From the NCBI RefSeq assembly GCF_024112395.2, contig NZ_CP078013.2:2294001-2358000 (forward strand): DNA of 64,000 nt, read 5' to 3'. The translations under genes were made by a program, and so were the position numbers. Below the pieces are notes generated by a model, which did not search any database, was not told the origin of the DNA, and saw only the letters and a program-made list of their open reading frames with translations. The stretch is from Pseudomonas pergaminensis (GTDB lineage: Bacteria > Pseudomonadota > Gammaproteobacteria > Pseudomonadales > Pseudomonadaceae). Shown one piece after another: positions 34,734 through 45,188 of the stretch; within the stretch, counting starts at the first letter, position 1; each line of letters starts with the position of its first letter.

Positions 34734-35576
34734 ATGCCGACTTTCGATTTCAAGCAGCTCGACGTATTCAGCTGCGTGCCGCTCAAGGGCAACCCGCTGG
34801 CAGTGGTGTTCGGTGCCGACAGCCTGAGCGACCAGCAGATGGCGGATTTTGCCAACTGGACCAACCTCAGCGAAACCACGTTCTTGCTCACACCCCGCGA
34901 TCCCAGGGCTGACTACCGGGTGCGCATTTTCACCACCTTGAAGGAATTGCCGTTCGCCGGGCACCCTACGCTGGGCAGTTGCCACGCGTGGCTGCAGGCA
35001 GGCGGTATCCCGAAAGGCGAGGAGATCATCCAGGAGTGCGAAATCGGCCTGGTGCGTATCCGCCGTCAAGGTGAGGAGCTGGCGTTTATCGCGCCACCGT
35101 TGATGCGCTCCGGCCCGGTGGAAGCCGCTGTGATAGAGCGCGTGCGCTTGGCGCTGGGGTTGGCGCCCGACGCGATTGTGCGCAGCCAGTGGGTGGATAA
35201 CGGCGCGGGCTGGCTGGCAGTGATGCTGGCCGAGCGCAACCAAGTGCTGGACCTGCAGCCGGATTACGCGCAACTGCTCGGCCTGGCCGTGGGCGTGATC
35301 GCCCCTTGCGAACCCACCCGCGACGAGGTGGACACGCAATTTGAGGTGCGCGCCTTTATTGCAGGCGACGGTGCCCAGGAAGACCCGGCCACCGGCAGCT
35401 TGAACGCCGGGCTTGCGCAATGGTTGCTCGGCGAGGGCCTGGCGCCCGAGCGCTACGTGGTCAGCCAAGGCACGGCCATTGGGCGTGCGGGGCGGATTCA
35501 CGTTGAGCGCCAGGGCGATGAAATCTGGGTCGGTGGTGCCGTGGCGGTGTGCATCGACGGGCGTGTACAGCTCTAG
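34734..35576 (+). CDS. PhzF-family isomerase/epimerase-like protein
   Basis: 280 residues with the two-domain diaminopimelate-epimerase-like fold: FKQLDVFSCVPLKGNPLAVVF at the start, then NLSETTFLLTP with the catalytic Glu. Later come RIFTTLKELPFAGHPTLGSCHA and QEDPATGSLNAGLAQWL. Family members isomerise small metabolites such as trans-2,3-dihydro-3-hydroxyanthranilate in phenazine synthesis, but no phenazine genes are nearby, so this is a general PhzF-like enzyme. The ATG at 34734 follows the GST stop closely. Confidence 0.9.
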   Translation: MPTFDFKQLDVFSCVPLKGNPLAVVFGADSLSDQQMADFANWTNLSETTFLLTPRDPRADYRVRIFTTLKELPFAGHPTLGSCHAWLQAGGIPKGEEIIQECEIGLVRIRRQGEELAFIAPPLMRSGPVEAAVIERVRLALGLAPDAIVRSQWVDNGAGWLAVMLAERNQVLDLQPDYAQLLGLAVGVIAPCEPTRDEVDTQFEVRAFIAGDGAQEDPATGSLNAGLAQWLLGEGLAPERYVVSQGTAIGRAGRIHVERQGDEIWVGGAVAVCIDGRVQL

Positions 35577-35700
35577 ATCAATAAATTGTTACGGCCTGCG
35601 CAATACACTGTTGGCCCCTCGGCGTTTGTGCTGCGAGGGCCTGGGGGCATAAGCTTTCGCCCCACTATTTTCGTTTTCTGCCATTTTTTTCAGGATTGCC

Positions 35701-36675
35701 ATGACCAGCCAGTTCCCCCAAGCCCGCCCACGCCGCCTGCGCCGCTCCCCGGAGCTACGGGGCTTGTTCCAGGAAAGCGAATTCACCCTCAACGACTTGG
35801 TGTTGCCGATCTTCGTCGAAGAAGAAATCGACGACTTCGTGCCGATCACCAGCATGCCGGGCGTGTTGCGCATCCCAGAGAAGAAACTGGCCGGCGAGAT
35901 CGAGCGCTACGCCCGTGCCGGTATCAAGTCGGTGATGACCTTTGGCGTGTCCCACCACCTGGACGCCAGCGGCAGCGACACCTGGAAAGAACGCGGCCTG
36001 GTCTCGCGCATGTCCTCGATCATCAAGGACGCCGTGCCTGAGATGATCGTGATGTCCGACACCTGCTTCTGCGAATACACCGATCACGGCCACTGCGGCG
36101 TGATGCACGGTGCCCATGTCGACAACGACGCGACCCTGGTCAACCTCGGCAAGCAGGCCGTGGCGGCGGCCCGTGCCGGTGCCGACGTCATCGCCCCGTC
36201 GGCGGCGATGGACGGCCAGGTCCAGGCGATTCGCCGTGCCCTGGACGATGCCGGTTTCACCCATATCCCGATCATGGCGTATTCCACCAAGTTCGCCTCG
36301 GCCCTCTACGGCCCGTTCCGCGAAGCCGGTGGCAGCGCGCTCAAGGGCGACCGCAAAAGCTACCAGATGAACCCGATGAACCGCCGCGAAGCCGTGCGTG
36401 AATCGCTGCTGGACGAGCAGGAGGGCGCGGATGCACTGATGGTCAAGCCCGCCGGCGCCTACCTCGACATCATCCGCGACATCCGCGAAGCCTCGCGCCT
36501 GCCGGTGGCGGCGTATCAGGTGAGCGGCGAGTACGCGATGATCAAATTCGGCGCCCAGGCCGGCGCGATTGATGAAGACCGCGTGGTGCGCGAGACCTTG
36601 GGCTCGATCAAGCGCGCGGGTGCGGATTTGATCTTCACCTACTTCGCGATGGATTTGGCATTGGCCGGCATCTAA
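35701..36675 (+). CDS. hemB: Delta-aminolevulinic acid dehydratase (porphobilinogen synthase), cysteine/zinc type
   Basis: 324 residues. Condenses two 5-aminolevulinate molecules to porphobilinogen in haem synthesis. The active-site lysines are in [13 protein letters not shown] and [11 protein letters not shown]. The metal loop reads [15 protein letters not shown], with three Cys as in the zinc enzyme of E. coli; the P. aeruginosa enzyme instead has an Asp-based magnesium site. This may therefore be a second, zinc-type paralogue. Not in an operon; followed by a REPIN. Confidence 0.93.
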   Translation: MTSQFPQARPRRLRRSPELRGLFQESEFTLNDLVLPIFVEEEIDDFVPITSMPGVLRIPEKKLAGEIERYARAGIKSVMTFGVSHHLDASGSDTWKERGLVSRMSSIIKDAVPEMIVMSDTCFCEYTDHGHCGVMHGAHVDNDATLVNLGKQAVAAARAGADVIAPSAAMDGQVQAIRRALDDAGFTHIPIMAYSTKFASALYGPFREAGGSALKGDRKSYQMNPMNRREAVRESLLDEQEGADALMVKPAGAYLDIIRDIREASRLPVAAYQVSGEYAMIKFGAQAGAIDEDRVVRETLGSIKRAGADLIFTYFAMDLALAGI

Positions 36676-36686
36676 ACGTGCCTCCA

Positions 36687-36770
36687 CTGTAGGAGCTGGC
36701 TTGCCGGCGATAGCATCACCTCGGTGTTACTAAACACCGAGGTGCCTGTGCCGGCAAGCCAGCTCCTACG
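36687..36770. repeat. REP inverted pair (REPIN) with a strong inner hairpin
   Basis: TGTAGGAGCTGGCTTGCCGG and CCGGCAAGCCAGCTCCTACG face each other, and CACCTCGGTGTT/AACACCGAGGTG forms a perfect 12-bp stem between them, after the hemB stop. Confidence 0.9.
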
Positions 36771-36960
36771 GTTTTGTGGGGTGTCAGCGCTGTGTGAACG
36801 TCAGGTTCAATTCCAACCCCGCAAAGGTTGTCGCAAAGCTGCGGCGCAACCAGTTCTGCGTTTTGCGGGTTACTGGCGAGCGCGCAAGGTGGGCGAACCC
36901 TGGTTAGACTTACCGGTCGATATCTGCAATGCCCCGGCCGTCGCCACCCAAGGAAGCTCC

Positions 36961-38046
36961 ATGTACCCAAGCCGACTGATCCTGTGCCTTGCCACTTTAC
37001 TGGTACTGGCCGGTTGCTCTACCACACGCAACCCGCAACAGCCGGAACGCAGCGAGGCCGAGGTGAAGGCGCAGATTGTGCGCCTGCTGCCGGCCAAGGT
37101 GCCGGACCGCAATGGCTGGGCCCAGGACATCTACACCGCCTTCGACACCCAGAAAATCTACCCCAGCACGGAAAATATCTGTGCCGTGCTGGCGGTCACC
37201 GAGCAGGAGTCCACCTACCAGGTCGACCCGCCTGTGCCGAACATGGGCAAGATCGCCCAGGACGAGATCCTGCGGCGCGCCGGGAAAATCCACGTACCGG
37301 CCTTTGTCGTGCGCAGCGCGCTGCAACTGCGCTCGCCCACCGGCAAGACCTACGCCGACCGCCTGAGCGCGGCGCGCACGGAGAAGGACCTGAGCGGCAT
37401 CTTCGACGACTTCATCAGCATGGTGCCCCTGGGCAACACACTGTTTGGCGGGTTCAACCCGGTGCACACCGCCGGCCCGATGCAGGTGAGTATCGACTTT
37501 GCGCAGAAACAGGCACGGGGTTATCCCTATACGGTGGACGGCAGTATTCGCCGCGAGGTATTCACCCGGCGTGGCGGCATGTACTTCGGCATTGCGCATT
37601 TGCTCGGTTACCCGGTGAACTATGACCAGCCGCTGTACCGCTTTGCCGACTTCAATGCCGGTTGGTACGCCAGCCGCAATGCCGCGTTCCAGGCGGCTGT
37701 CAGCCGCGCCTCGGGCACCGAGTTGGCGCTGGATGGGGATTTGATTCGCTACGGTTCATTGCTCCCCGGCACCACCGAATTGGCAGTGCGTTCATTGGGC
37801 GGGAAGCTGGATATGCGCAACCCCAGCATCCGCAGTCAACTGGAGCAGGGCGAGCAACTGGATTTCGAGGACACCACCCTCTACAAGCGCGTGTTTGCCC
37901 TGGCCGACAAGGCCGCGGGCAAACCGATGCCACGGGCGATCCTGCCGGGCATCGTGCTCAAGAGCCCCAAGATCACTCGCAACCTCACCACGGCGTGGTT
38001 CGCCAAGCAGGTGGATGAGCGTTATCAGCGGTGCATGAAGCGCTGA
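36961..38046 (+). CDS. DUF1615-family lipoprotein
   Basis: 361 residues with a lipoprotein signal and lipobox VLAGC (Cys19). The mature part has NICAVLAVTEQESTYQVDPPVPNMG, a lysozyme-like pattern with a Glu, and GGFNPVHTAGPMQVSIDFA, followed by RRGGMYFGIAHLLGYP. This resembles DUF1615, an SLT-like fold predicted in the periplasm; activity is unproven. The ATG at 36961 is where the signal peptide begins. It is followed by a REPIN and a convergent gene. Confidence 0.88.
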   Translation: MYPSRLILCLATLLVLAGCSTTRNPQQPERSEAEVKAQIVRLLPAKVPDRNGWAQDIYTAFDTQKIYPSTENICAVLAVTEQESTYQVDPPVPNMGKIAQDEILRRAGKIHVPAFVVRSALQLRSPTGKTYADRLSAARTEKDLSGIFDDFISMVPLGNTLFGGFNPVHTAGPMQVSIDFAQKQARGYPYTVDGSIRREVFTRRGGMYFGIAHLLGYPVNYDQPLYRFADFNAGWYASRNAAFQAAVSRASGTELALDGDLIRYGSLLPGTTELAVRSLGGKLDMRNPSIRSQLEQGEQLDFEDTTLYKRVFALADKAAGKPMPRAILPGIVLKSPKITRNLTTAWFAKQVDERYQRCMKR

Positions 38047-38053
38047 TCAGCTT

Positions 38054-38189
38054 TGTGGTGAGCGGGCTTGTCCCGCGCTGGGGTGCGTAGCAGCCCCAAT
38101 CAAAGACACTGAGGACTTTCAGGTGTCACTCTGCGGCTCATTCTGGGGGGGCTTCGCACCCCAGCGCGGGGCAAGCCCGCTCACCACAG
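38054..38189. repeat. REP inverted pair overlapping the end of the DUF4349 gene
   Basis: GTGGTGAGCGGGCTTGTCCC and the opposed GGGGCAAGCCCGCTCACCAC are separated by about 95 bp. The right half lies inside the coding region of the convergent DUF4349 gene. Confidence 0.85.
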
Positions 38190-38982
38190 GGCGGCTCTTC
38201 ACAACAAAGCGGCGCCACAGCCACACCCACAACCACACCACCGGAAACGCCAGGATCACGAACGGCAGTACATAGGCCGACCGCTCCAGGGCGTCGGCAG
38301 TGCCGTCCACCAGGTTGTCGCCCAAGCTGCTGAACATGCGGCTGAACCTCGACTGCTGGTTTGCACCATCGGAGGAGCGGAAGTTCAGGGTCACACGATT
38401 GGTATCGAGGCGGCGTTGCTGGCCGGCGGCAACCTGTGCCAGTTCCTGCAGCTCGTTTTCAATGCCCGCCTGTTCCTTGCTTAAGGCAATCAGGTCACTG
38501 ACGGTGATGTCCTTGCGTTTGGCCAGTTCGTCGAGGCGTTGCTGCTGGGCTTGCAGACGGTCCTGGCGACGGCGCACATCGGCAACGGCATCGGCCAGGT
38601 CTTCGGCGGTGGTGATGCGCTGGCCGAGTTTGCCACCTTCAGCGGCCATCGTGACCATCGGCTCCACGCCGGTCGGCGCGATGCGCAGGATGATCTGGCC
38701 GCCGCTGTCGTTTTCGGTGATGCCGAGAATATTGCAGGCACCAAAACGCGCGGTTTCGCAGGCTTCGCGAGTGGCCTGCATGCGCGGTGAAAGCAAGGCG
38801 CCGGGAAGGGCCAGGCTCAGTTCGTGTTCGTAGGCCAATTGCGCGCCGGCACGGCTTTGTTCGCCGTTGATCACCCGTGCGGGCGAGTGGTCACTGGGCG
38901 AGCAGCCAACCAGGGCCAAGCCGGCCAGCAGTGTCAAAAGAGGGGCACGAAGTGCGAGGGATTTGCCGTCCGGGTGGCGCAT
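38119..38982 (-). CDS. DUF4349-family lipoprotein with C-terminal membrane helix
   Basis: 287 residues. A lipobox (LVGCSP) follows the signal; then a domain with CNILGITENDSGGQIILRI and a long coiled coil (RRRQDRLQAQQQRLDELAKRKD through NELQELAQVAAGQQRRLD). One membrane helix (AYVLPFVILAFPVVWLWVWLW) lies near the C-terminus. This order is the DUF4349 pattern; function unknown. The last residues, VVSGLAPRWGAKPP and beyond, are encoded by a REP sequence, so the natural C-terminus was probably changed by insertion. Confidence 0.85.
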   Translation of the reverse strand: MRHPDGKSLALRAPLLTLLAGLALVGCSPSDHSPARVINGEQSRAGAQLAYEHELSLALPGALLSPRMQATREACETARFGACNILGITENDSGGQIILRIAPTGVEPMVTMAAEGGKLGQRITTAEDLADAVADVRRRQDRLQAQQQRLDELAKRKDITVSDLIALSKEQAGIENELQELAQVAAGQQRRLDTNRVTLNFRSSDGANQQSRFSRMFSSLGDNLVDGTADALERSAYVLPFVILAFPVVWLWVWLWRRFVVKSRPVVSGLAPRWGAKPPQNEPQSDT

Positions 38983-39131
38983 TGCAGTTCCTTGAGGGAG
39001 TTGATGCGGCGATTAAAGCGGGTCTGGTGGATTAACGCAAAGCATCGCGGGGGATTTGCGCGGTAGATGGTAATGGCTGCTGCTTGCGGCCAGGCGTACA
39101 TCTCAACCTTCACTCCAGGGAAGAATCCGCC

Positions 39132-39590
39132 ATGATCACTCACGCCGTACCTGAAGGTTTTGTTTCATTGCCCCGCAGCAGTCCATTGCTGGATCTGCTC
39201 GGCCCGGCCTATTGCCGAGGGGAGGGCCTGCAACTGGAGATCGGCCTGCGTGCCGACAATCGCCACGCCAATGGACGCGGCACCGTGCATGGGGGCGTGT
39301 TGGCGACCCTGGCGGACATCGGCATGGGTTACGCGATGGCCTTTTCCAGCGAGCCGCCACTGCCGTTGATTACTGCGAGCATGACCTTGGATTACCTGGG
39401 GGCGGTGCAGGTCGGGGAGTGGATTGTAGTGCGGTTGGAGCATCACAAGCGGGGGCGGCAGATGGCGTTTGCCACGGTGAGCTTGCAGGTGGGGGAGAAG
39501 GTGGGGGAGAAGGTGGGGGAGAAGGTGGGGGAGAAGGTGGTGGCGCGGGCGAATGCGGTGTTTGCGGTGCCCCAATCCGACAGGCAATAA
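39132..39590 (+). CDS. Hotdog-fold thioesterase (PaaI-like) with in-frame VGEK repeats
   Basis: 152 residues of the 4HBT/PaaI acyl-CoA thioesterase family. The core motif is NGRGTVHGGVLATLADIGMGYA, then LITASMTLDYLGAVQVGEWI. Near the C-terminus, between strand FATVSLQ and VARANAVFAV, four VGEK units are inserted by a 12-bp tandem repeat. Such an insert between the last two strands may disturb dimer packing or simply lengthen a loop. The substrate is unknown. The ATG at 39132 is used; upstream in-frame codons lack a ribosome site. Confidence 0.85.
   Translation: MITHAVPEGFVSLPRSSPLLDLLGPAYCRGEGLQLEIGLRADNRHANGRGTVHGGVLATLADIGMGYAMAFSSEPPLPLITASMTLDYLGAVQVGEWIVVRLEHHKRGRQMAFATVSLQVGEKVGEKVGEKVGEKVVARANAVFAVPQSDRQ
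39489..39536 (+). repeat. 12-bp in-frame coding minisatellite (four units)
   Basis: GTGGGGGAGAAG occurs four times without interruption, each encoding VGEK, within the thioesterase gene. Changes in unit number would keep the reading frame. Confidence 0.95.
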
Positions 39591-39595
39591 AGATC

Positions 39596-39690
39596 AAATG
39601 TGGGAGCGGGCTTGCTCGCGAAAGCGGTGAGTCAACCATGAATCTGGTGACTGACACACTGCGTTCGCGAGCAAGCCCGCTCCCACATTT
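39596..39690. repeat. REP inverted pair (REPIN)
   Basis: AAATGTGGGAGCGGGCTTGC and the opposed GCAAGCCCGCTCCCACATTT, about 50 bp apart, immediately after the thioesterase stop. Confidence 0.92.
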
Positions 39691-39721
39691 GAACTGCGTT
39701 TTTCAGATAGAACCCATTAAG

Positions 39722-39754
39722 AAAAGGCCTGGTTTTCGTGGAACCAGGCCTTTT
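39722..39754. terminator. Bidirectional Rho-independent terminator
   Basis: AAAAGGCCTGGTT and AACCAGGCCTTTT form a 13-bp stem with a 7-base loop, ending 17 bp from the atoB stop. It terminates the dhcA-dhcB-atoB transcript and the thioesterase transcript. Confidence 0.93.
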
Positions 39755-39771
39755 CCGTGTTGCTCTTTGAA

Positions 39772-40953
<1,182 letters not shown>

Positions 40954-40964
40954 GGAATCTGTCC

Positions 40965-41624
40965 TCACTGGAAGTGCATTTCTGGAACGTGGTCCGGGAC
41001 GATCAGTTTACCGGCGGTCTTGCTCACAATCTCTTCAACGCTGACGCCAGGTGCGCGTTCCTTGAGGACAAAAGCGCCATTTTCGATTTCCAGGTACGCC
41101 AGGTCGGTCAATACACGCTTGATGCAGTTGGCGCCGGTCAGCGGCAGGCTGCACTGGCTGAGCAGTTTGGACTCACCGTCCTTGGAGGCGTGGGTCATGA
41201 TCACGATGATGTTTTCTGCACCGGCCACCAGGTCCATGGCGCCGCCCATGCCTTTGACCAGCTTGCCGGGGATCATCCAAGAGGCAATGTTGCCTTGCAC
41301 GTCGACTTCGAATGCGCCGAGTACGGTGAGGTCGACGTGGCCACCACGGATCATCGCGAAGGACTCGGCGGAAGAGAAGATCGACGCACCGATACGTGCG
41401 GTCACGGTCTGCTTGCCGGCGTTGATCATGTCGGCATCAATTGTCTCTTCGGTCGGGAATGGTCCCATGCCAAGCAGGCCGTTTTCCGATTGCAGCATCA
41501 CTTCCATGCCTTCGGGGATGTAGTTGGCCACCAGGGTCGGAATGCCGATGCCCAGGTTGACGTAGTAACCGTCCTGCATTTCGCGGGCGACGCGTTGAGC
41601 CATTTGTTCGCGGGTAAGAGCCAT
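40965..41624 (-). CDS. dhcB: 3-oxoacid/dehydrocarnitine CoA-transferase subunit B
   Basis: 219 residues. Beta subunit of a family I CoA-transferase; the catalytic Glu is in [13 protein letters not shown]. Other marks are [19 protein letters not shown] and [15 protein letters not shown]. With subunit A it moves CoA from a donor acyl-CoA to acetoacetate or 3-dehydrocarnitine. The dhc assignment follows the gene order seen in P. aeruginosa (LysR, A, B, thiolase); plain acetoacetate transferase is the alternative. Starts 34 bp after dhcA. Confidence 0.88.
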   Translation of the reverse strand: MALTREQMAQRVAREMQDGYYVNLGIGIPTLVANYIPEGMEVMLQSENGLLGMGPFPTEETIDADMINAGKQTVTARIGASIFSSAESFAMIRGGHVDLTVLGAFEVDVQGNIASWMIPGKLVKGMGGAMDLVAGAENIIVIMTHASKDGESKLLSQCSLPLTGANCIKRVLTDLAYLEIENGAFVLKERAPGVSVEEIVSKTAGKLIVPDHVPEMHFQ

Positions 41625-41658
41625 TTTATGAGTCCTTATTGTTCGGGCTGGGGGCGGA

Positions 41659-42357
41659 TTATTTGCGCACGGTGCGCTGTTCGATGCGCTTCTCGAACGT
41701 GCCGCAGATGATCCGGTCGACGTAGATGCCAGGGGTGTGGATCTGCGCCGGGTCCAGCTCGCCCGGTTCGACGATTTCCTCGACTTCGACCACGGTGATC
41801 TTGCCGGCGGTGGCGGCCAGCGGGTTGAAGTTCTGGGCGGTGTGGCGGTAGATGACGTTGCCGAAGTGGTCGGCTTTCCAGCCTTTGACAATGGCGAAGT
41901 CGCCGGTAATGGATTCTTCCATCAGGTACGGGCGACCGTTGAATTCGCGGGTCTCCTTGCCTTCGGCGACTGGGGTGCCGACGCCGGTGGCGGTAAAGAA
42001 AGCCGGGATGCCGGCGCCGCCTGCGCGCATTTTTTCGGCCAGGGTGCCTTGGGGGGTCAGCACCACTTCGATTTCGCCGCTGAGCAACTGCTTCTCGAAC
42101 AGCGCGTTTTCGCCGACGTAGGACGCGATCACCTTGCTGATCTGCTTCTCTTCGAGCAGCACGCCCAGGCCAAAGCCGTCGACGCCGCAGTTGTTGGATA
42201 CCACGGTCAGGTCGCGGGTGCCTTTGCGCTTGATCTCGGCGATGAGGTTTTCCGGAATACCGCACAGGCCAAAGCCACCGGAAAGCACGGTCATGCCATC
42301 TTCCAGGCCTGCCAGCGCTTCTTCATAGGACGCCACGCGTTTATCGAAACCTGCCAT
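41659..42357 (-). CDS. dhcA: 3-oxoacid/dehydrocarnitine CoA-transferase subunit A
   Basis: 232 residues. Alpha subunit of the same enzyme: [18 protein letters not shown] carries the glycine-rich CoA-binding loop, followed by [15 protein letters not shown] and [18 protein letters not shown]. The start ATG 42357 has AGGTG 4-8 bases upstream. It is the first gene of the operon, opposite the LysR gene, with a 133-bp control region between them. Confidence 0.88.
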   Translation of the reverse strand: MAGFDKRVASYEEALAGLEDGMTVLSGGFGLCGIPENLIAEIKRKGTRDLTVVSNNCGVDGFGLGVLLEEKQISKVIASYVGENALFEKQLLSGEIEVVLTPQGTLAEKMRAGGAGIPAFFTATGVGTPVAEGKETREFNGRPYLMEESITGDFAIVKGWKADHFGNVIYRHTAQNFNPLAATAGKITVVEVEEIVEPGELDPAQIHTPGIYVDRIICGTFEKRIEQRTVRK

Positions 42358-42429
42358 ATGCACCTCTTTTATTGTTTGTGGGCCAGCCAATGAACCGAGT
42401 GTTGCTCCGACGGATTGATTTGTTAAGTT

Positions 42430-42458
42430 GTTTTTTAAGGTTGATTGATTTAAAAAAC
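42430..42458. promoter_or_regulatory. Inverted repeat in the dhcA/dhcR control region
   Basis: GTTTTTTAA and TTAAAAAAC are separated by 11 bases in the gap between the divergent genes, 33 bp before the dhcR ATG. It is A/T-rich unlike its surroundings and is a candidate LysR operator or overlapping promoter. Confidence 0.4.
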
Positions 42459-42490
42459 AGCATAGTTGCCCAACCGTTTGGAGACGCGCC

Positions 42491-43396
42491 ATGACAGTTA
42501 AACAGATGCGGGCGTTTCTCGCCGTGGCCCAAAGCCTGAGTTTTGCCGCCGCCTGTGAGCGCCTGCACCTTTCCCAGTCGGCGCTGAGCCTGACCATCAA
42601 GGGCCTGGAAGAAGGCCTGGGCGGGCGCCTGTTCAGCCGCAATACGCGCAATGTCGCGCTGACCCCTGAAGGTGAATCCCTGCTGCCCCTGGCTCGCCGG
42701 TTGATTGCCGATTGGGACAACGCCGAGGACGAACTGCGCCAGCGCTTCACCCTGCAGCGTGGGCGGGTCACGGTGGCGGCGATGCCCTCGTTTGCGGGCA
42801 ACCTGTTGCCACCGATCCTGAAGATATTCCGCGCCCGGTACCCGCAGGTGAATGTCACGGTGCATGACTTGATCAACGAGCAAGTGCTGGAGATGGTGCG
42901 CGACCGGCAGGTGGAACTGGGCGTAGCGTTTGAGCCTGCTGAAGGTTCATCACTGGCGTTTACGCCGTTGTACCTCGATCGCTTCATCGCCGTGGTGCCG
43001 GGTGATTCGCCCTTGGCTGCCTGCGCCGAAATCGATTGGATAACCTTGCTGGAGCAGCCATTTATCACGTTGCAACGACCGTCGACAGTACGGGTGATGC
43101 TGGAAGAACACTTGGGCGCTTTACAGATGAAGTTACCGGTCGCCCTGGAAAGCCATCAGCTGGCGACAGTGGGCAAGATGGTCGCGAGTGGTTTGGGCGT
43201 CAGCGCGGTGCCGGCGTTGTGCGCACGCCAAATGGAGGAGGCGGGCGCCCATTGCATTACCTTGAGCGATCCGGTGATCGAACGGCCGATTGGTGTGCTG
43301 ACCAAGCCAGGGCATGAACTCTCGGCAGCGGCGCAAGTATTGTTTGATATTTTCCGGGATGAAGCGGCAAAAGGGCGGTTTCCGGCATTGTTATAA
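42491..43396 (+). CDS. dhcR: LysR-family regulator of the CoA-transferase operon
   Basis: 301 residues. N-terminal winged helix-turn-helix [40 protein letters not shown] (marks extent), then a periplasmic-binding-like effector domain from about residue 92 ([18 protein letters not shown]). It is divergent from dhcA, as DhcR is in P. aeruginosa, where it activates dehydrocarnitine catabolism. The inducer here is not known from sequence. Confidence 0.88.
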   Translation: MTVKQMRAFLAVAQSLSFAAACERLHLSQSALSLTIKGLEEGLGGRLFSRNTRNVALTPEGESLLPLARRLIADWDNAEDELRQRFTLQRGRVTVAAMPSFAGNLLPPILKIFRARYPQVNVTVHDLINEQVLEMVRDRQVELGVAFEPAEGSSLAFTPLYLDRFIAVVPGDSPLAACAEIDWITLLEQPFITLQRPSTVRVMLEEHLGALQMKLPVALESHQLATVGKMVASGLGVSAVPALCARQMEEAGAHCITLSDPVIERPIGVLTKPGHELSAAAQVLFDIFRDEAAKGRFPALL

Positions 43397-43409
43397 CTCA
43401 GGCATTAAA

Positions 43410-43437
43410 AAGCCCGCTTGAATGAACAAGCGGGCTT
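43410..43437. terminator. Bidirectional Rho-independent terminator
   Basis: AAGCCCGCTTG and CAAGCGGGCTT form an 11-bp stem with a 6-base loop. It is preceded by five A (T run on the minus strand) and ends dhcR and the convergent gene at 43458. Confidence 0.88.
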
Positions 43438-43457
43438 AAGTATTTAATGCTGTGTTA

Positions 43458-43787
43458 TCAGCAGTATCTATCAATCACCTTAACATGCGATTGGCCCTTG
43501 AGGTTCTGCCATTCGGTATTAAGTGTGTGGAAGACTTGCTCGATAAAGTTGCGATCGGCCGCCGCTTTCTTGCCGACATAACCCTGGCCGCGGCGGTACA
43601 TCTTCAGGCGCGCCGCCAGTTCGCGGTTATTGCGGTCGAACTCGGCTTCTTCGGTGTGGGGCGCCAGGCAGTCAATTTGGACTTCGCCCGATTTGCCAAT
43701 CCACAGGATATGGTCGTCGAGTGTGTCTTTCTGCGCTGCGAACATCTCAGCCAATTCATCGATAGTTGGTTGGTTGTTCAGATTCAT
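43458..43787 (-). CDS. Conserved hypothetical protein
   Basis: 109 residues, soluble, charged, without signal or membrane segments. MNLNNQPTIDELAEMFAAQKDTLDDHILWIGKSGEVQIDCL (extent) is followed by LKMYRRGQGYVGKKAAADRNFIEQVFHTLNTEW. No domain is recognised. GGGGCTT precedes the ATG. It lies between two spacers and ends at a strong terminator, which supports it as a real gene. Confidence 0.65.
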   Translation of the reverse strand: MNLNNQPTIDELAEMFAAQKDTLDDHILWIGKSGEVQIDCLAPHTEEAEFDRNNRELAARLKMYRRGQGYVGKKAAADRNFIEQVFHTLNTEWQNLKGQSHVKVIDRYC

Positions 43788-44334
43788 GTGTAAGCCCCTT
43801 GACCAGTTGGCGATCTATCAGTTGGTTCGTTAAAACATCTTTAGTTGTCTCCGGTTGCGAAAACCGGGCGTCAGCGACTGTCTGCCGAGTACGGGCAGGG
43901 TCTTGAACCTGATGCATGTAGTCTTGCTGATGAACTGCTACGCAATGCTTTCATAACGAAGACAAGCCGCATTTGAGCGCCTTGTACCGAGCCCTTCGGG
44001 CCGGTCAGCTTCATCAATCCGCCTTGTGGGCAGTGCACATCCGGAAAAAACAGCTCGGCGGTCAGACGAGCTTGTTCAAAACGCTTGTTGCCAACGCTCC
44101 CGATCCGGGAGACGTCTCGATAATGCAAGGACAAAAACGTTACGTCAACGGTTATGTAGTGATTATTTTTGCTCACTACATAAATTGCCGTGGGGACGGG
44201 AGAATGCGGGAAAACGTGACTTGGGCGTCATTTTCTGGAGGGGTGAGTCGTAGAACCGAGAGGATGAATTCAACACAAAACACTGTAGGAGTCGGCTTGC
44301 CGGCGATAACGGTTTTTGACCCGTGGTGAATGGG
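43788..44334. other. Intergenic stretch with no convincing gene; one lone REP
   Basis: About 550 bp. An open frame at 43871-44176 (minus) exists but has unlikely composition and no domain. At 44283-44310 a single REP half (CTGTAGGAGTCGGCTTGCCGG) is present without its partner. The A/T-rich part near 44150-44200 could hold a promoter, but none is clear. Confidence 0.5.
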
Positions 44335-45180
44335 TTATTGCAAACGATCGGTCAACAGCGGCAACAGTCGCTCGCACGACGCCTCGATCTTCACTTGCAA
44401 CAGCTCATCCCCGCGGGTCTTGCCCAGGTTGATGGCAATCACGGGCTTGCCCCGTTCGACCATGGCTTTGCACAGGCGAAACGCCGAATAAGCCATCAGC
44501 GATGAGCCCACCACCAGCAACCCCTCGGCATGCTCAACCGCGTTCATTGCCCAGGCGGCTGTCGCCGGCGCTACGTTCTCGCCAAAAAACACTACGTCGG
44601 GCTTCAAGCGCTCGCCATTGCAATGGGGGCAGCGGGGAACCTGAAAATGTTCTTCAAACGCAGGGTCGAGCAAGGTATCGCCATCCGGTGCCTGCACCGC
44701 ATGCACCTGCGCCAGGTAGGGGTTGTCGATTTCCATCTGCCGCTGGATCACACCGCGCTCGCTGCGCAGTTGGCAGTCCAGGCACAGCACCCGGTGCAGG
44801 CTGCCGTGCAGTTCGATCACATCATGGCTGCCGGCCTGGTCATGCAGGGTGTCGACGTTTTGCGTGATCAGCCCGCTGATACGCCCACGTTGTTGCAACG
44901 TCGCCAGCGCCAGGTGCGCCGGGTTCGGTTGCGCGATGCGTACCCTCGGCCACCCCAGCATTGCCCGGGCCCAGTAACGGCGCCGTGCCTGCGGGGTGGC
45001 GAGGAATTCCTGGTACATCATTGGCGCCTTGCCACGACGCACGCCTTCACTGTCGCGGTAATCGGGAATGCCCGAGGATGTGCTGATCCCCGCACCGGTC
45101 AGCACCACGAAGCGCCGTCCGGCCATGGCCCGTTGCAGGGTGTCGAGGTGGTCTTCTTGATGTTCCAGCGTATCGAGCAT
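44335..45180 (-). CDS. Sir2-family NAD-dependent protein deacylase
   Basis: 281 residues. NAD site FVVLTGAGISTSSGIPDYRD, then LITQNVDTLHDQAG, and the catalytic His in VIELHGSLHRV. The zinc knuckle is CLDC...CPHC. The C-terminus has KPDVVFFGENV and VVGSSLMAYSAFRL. It removes acyl groups from lysines in cytoplasmic proteins, such as acetyl-CoA synthetase, using NAD. The ATG at 45180 lies 8 bp after the CBS gene stop, so the two are probably cotranscribed. Confidence 0.92.
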   Translation of the reverse strand: MLDTLEHQEDHLDTLQRAMAGRRFVVLTGAGISTSSGIPDYRDSEGVRRGKAPMMYQEFLATPQARRRYWARAMLGWPRVRIAQPNPAHLALATLQQRGRISGLITQNVDTLHDQAGSHDVIELHGSLHRVLCLDCQLRSERGVIQRQMEIDNPYLAQVHAVQAPDGDTLLDPAFEEHFQVPRCPHCNGERLKPDVVFFGENVAPATAAWAMNAVEHAEGLLVVGSSLMAYSAFRLCKAMVERGKPVIAINLGKTRGDELLQVKIEASCERLLPLLTDRLQ

Positions 45181-45188
45181 GGGTTCCC

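Noticed and set aside
43871..44176. 101-codon minus-strand frame in the 43.8-44.3 kb gap
   Set aside because: No domain, no convincing ribosome site, serine/arginine-rich shadow-like end.
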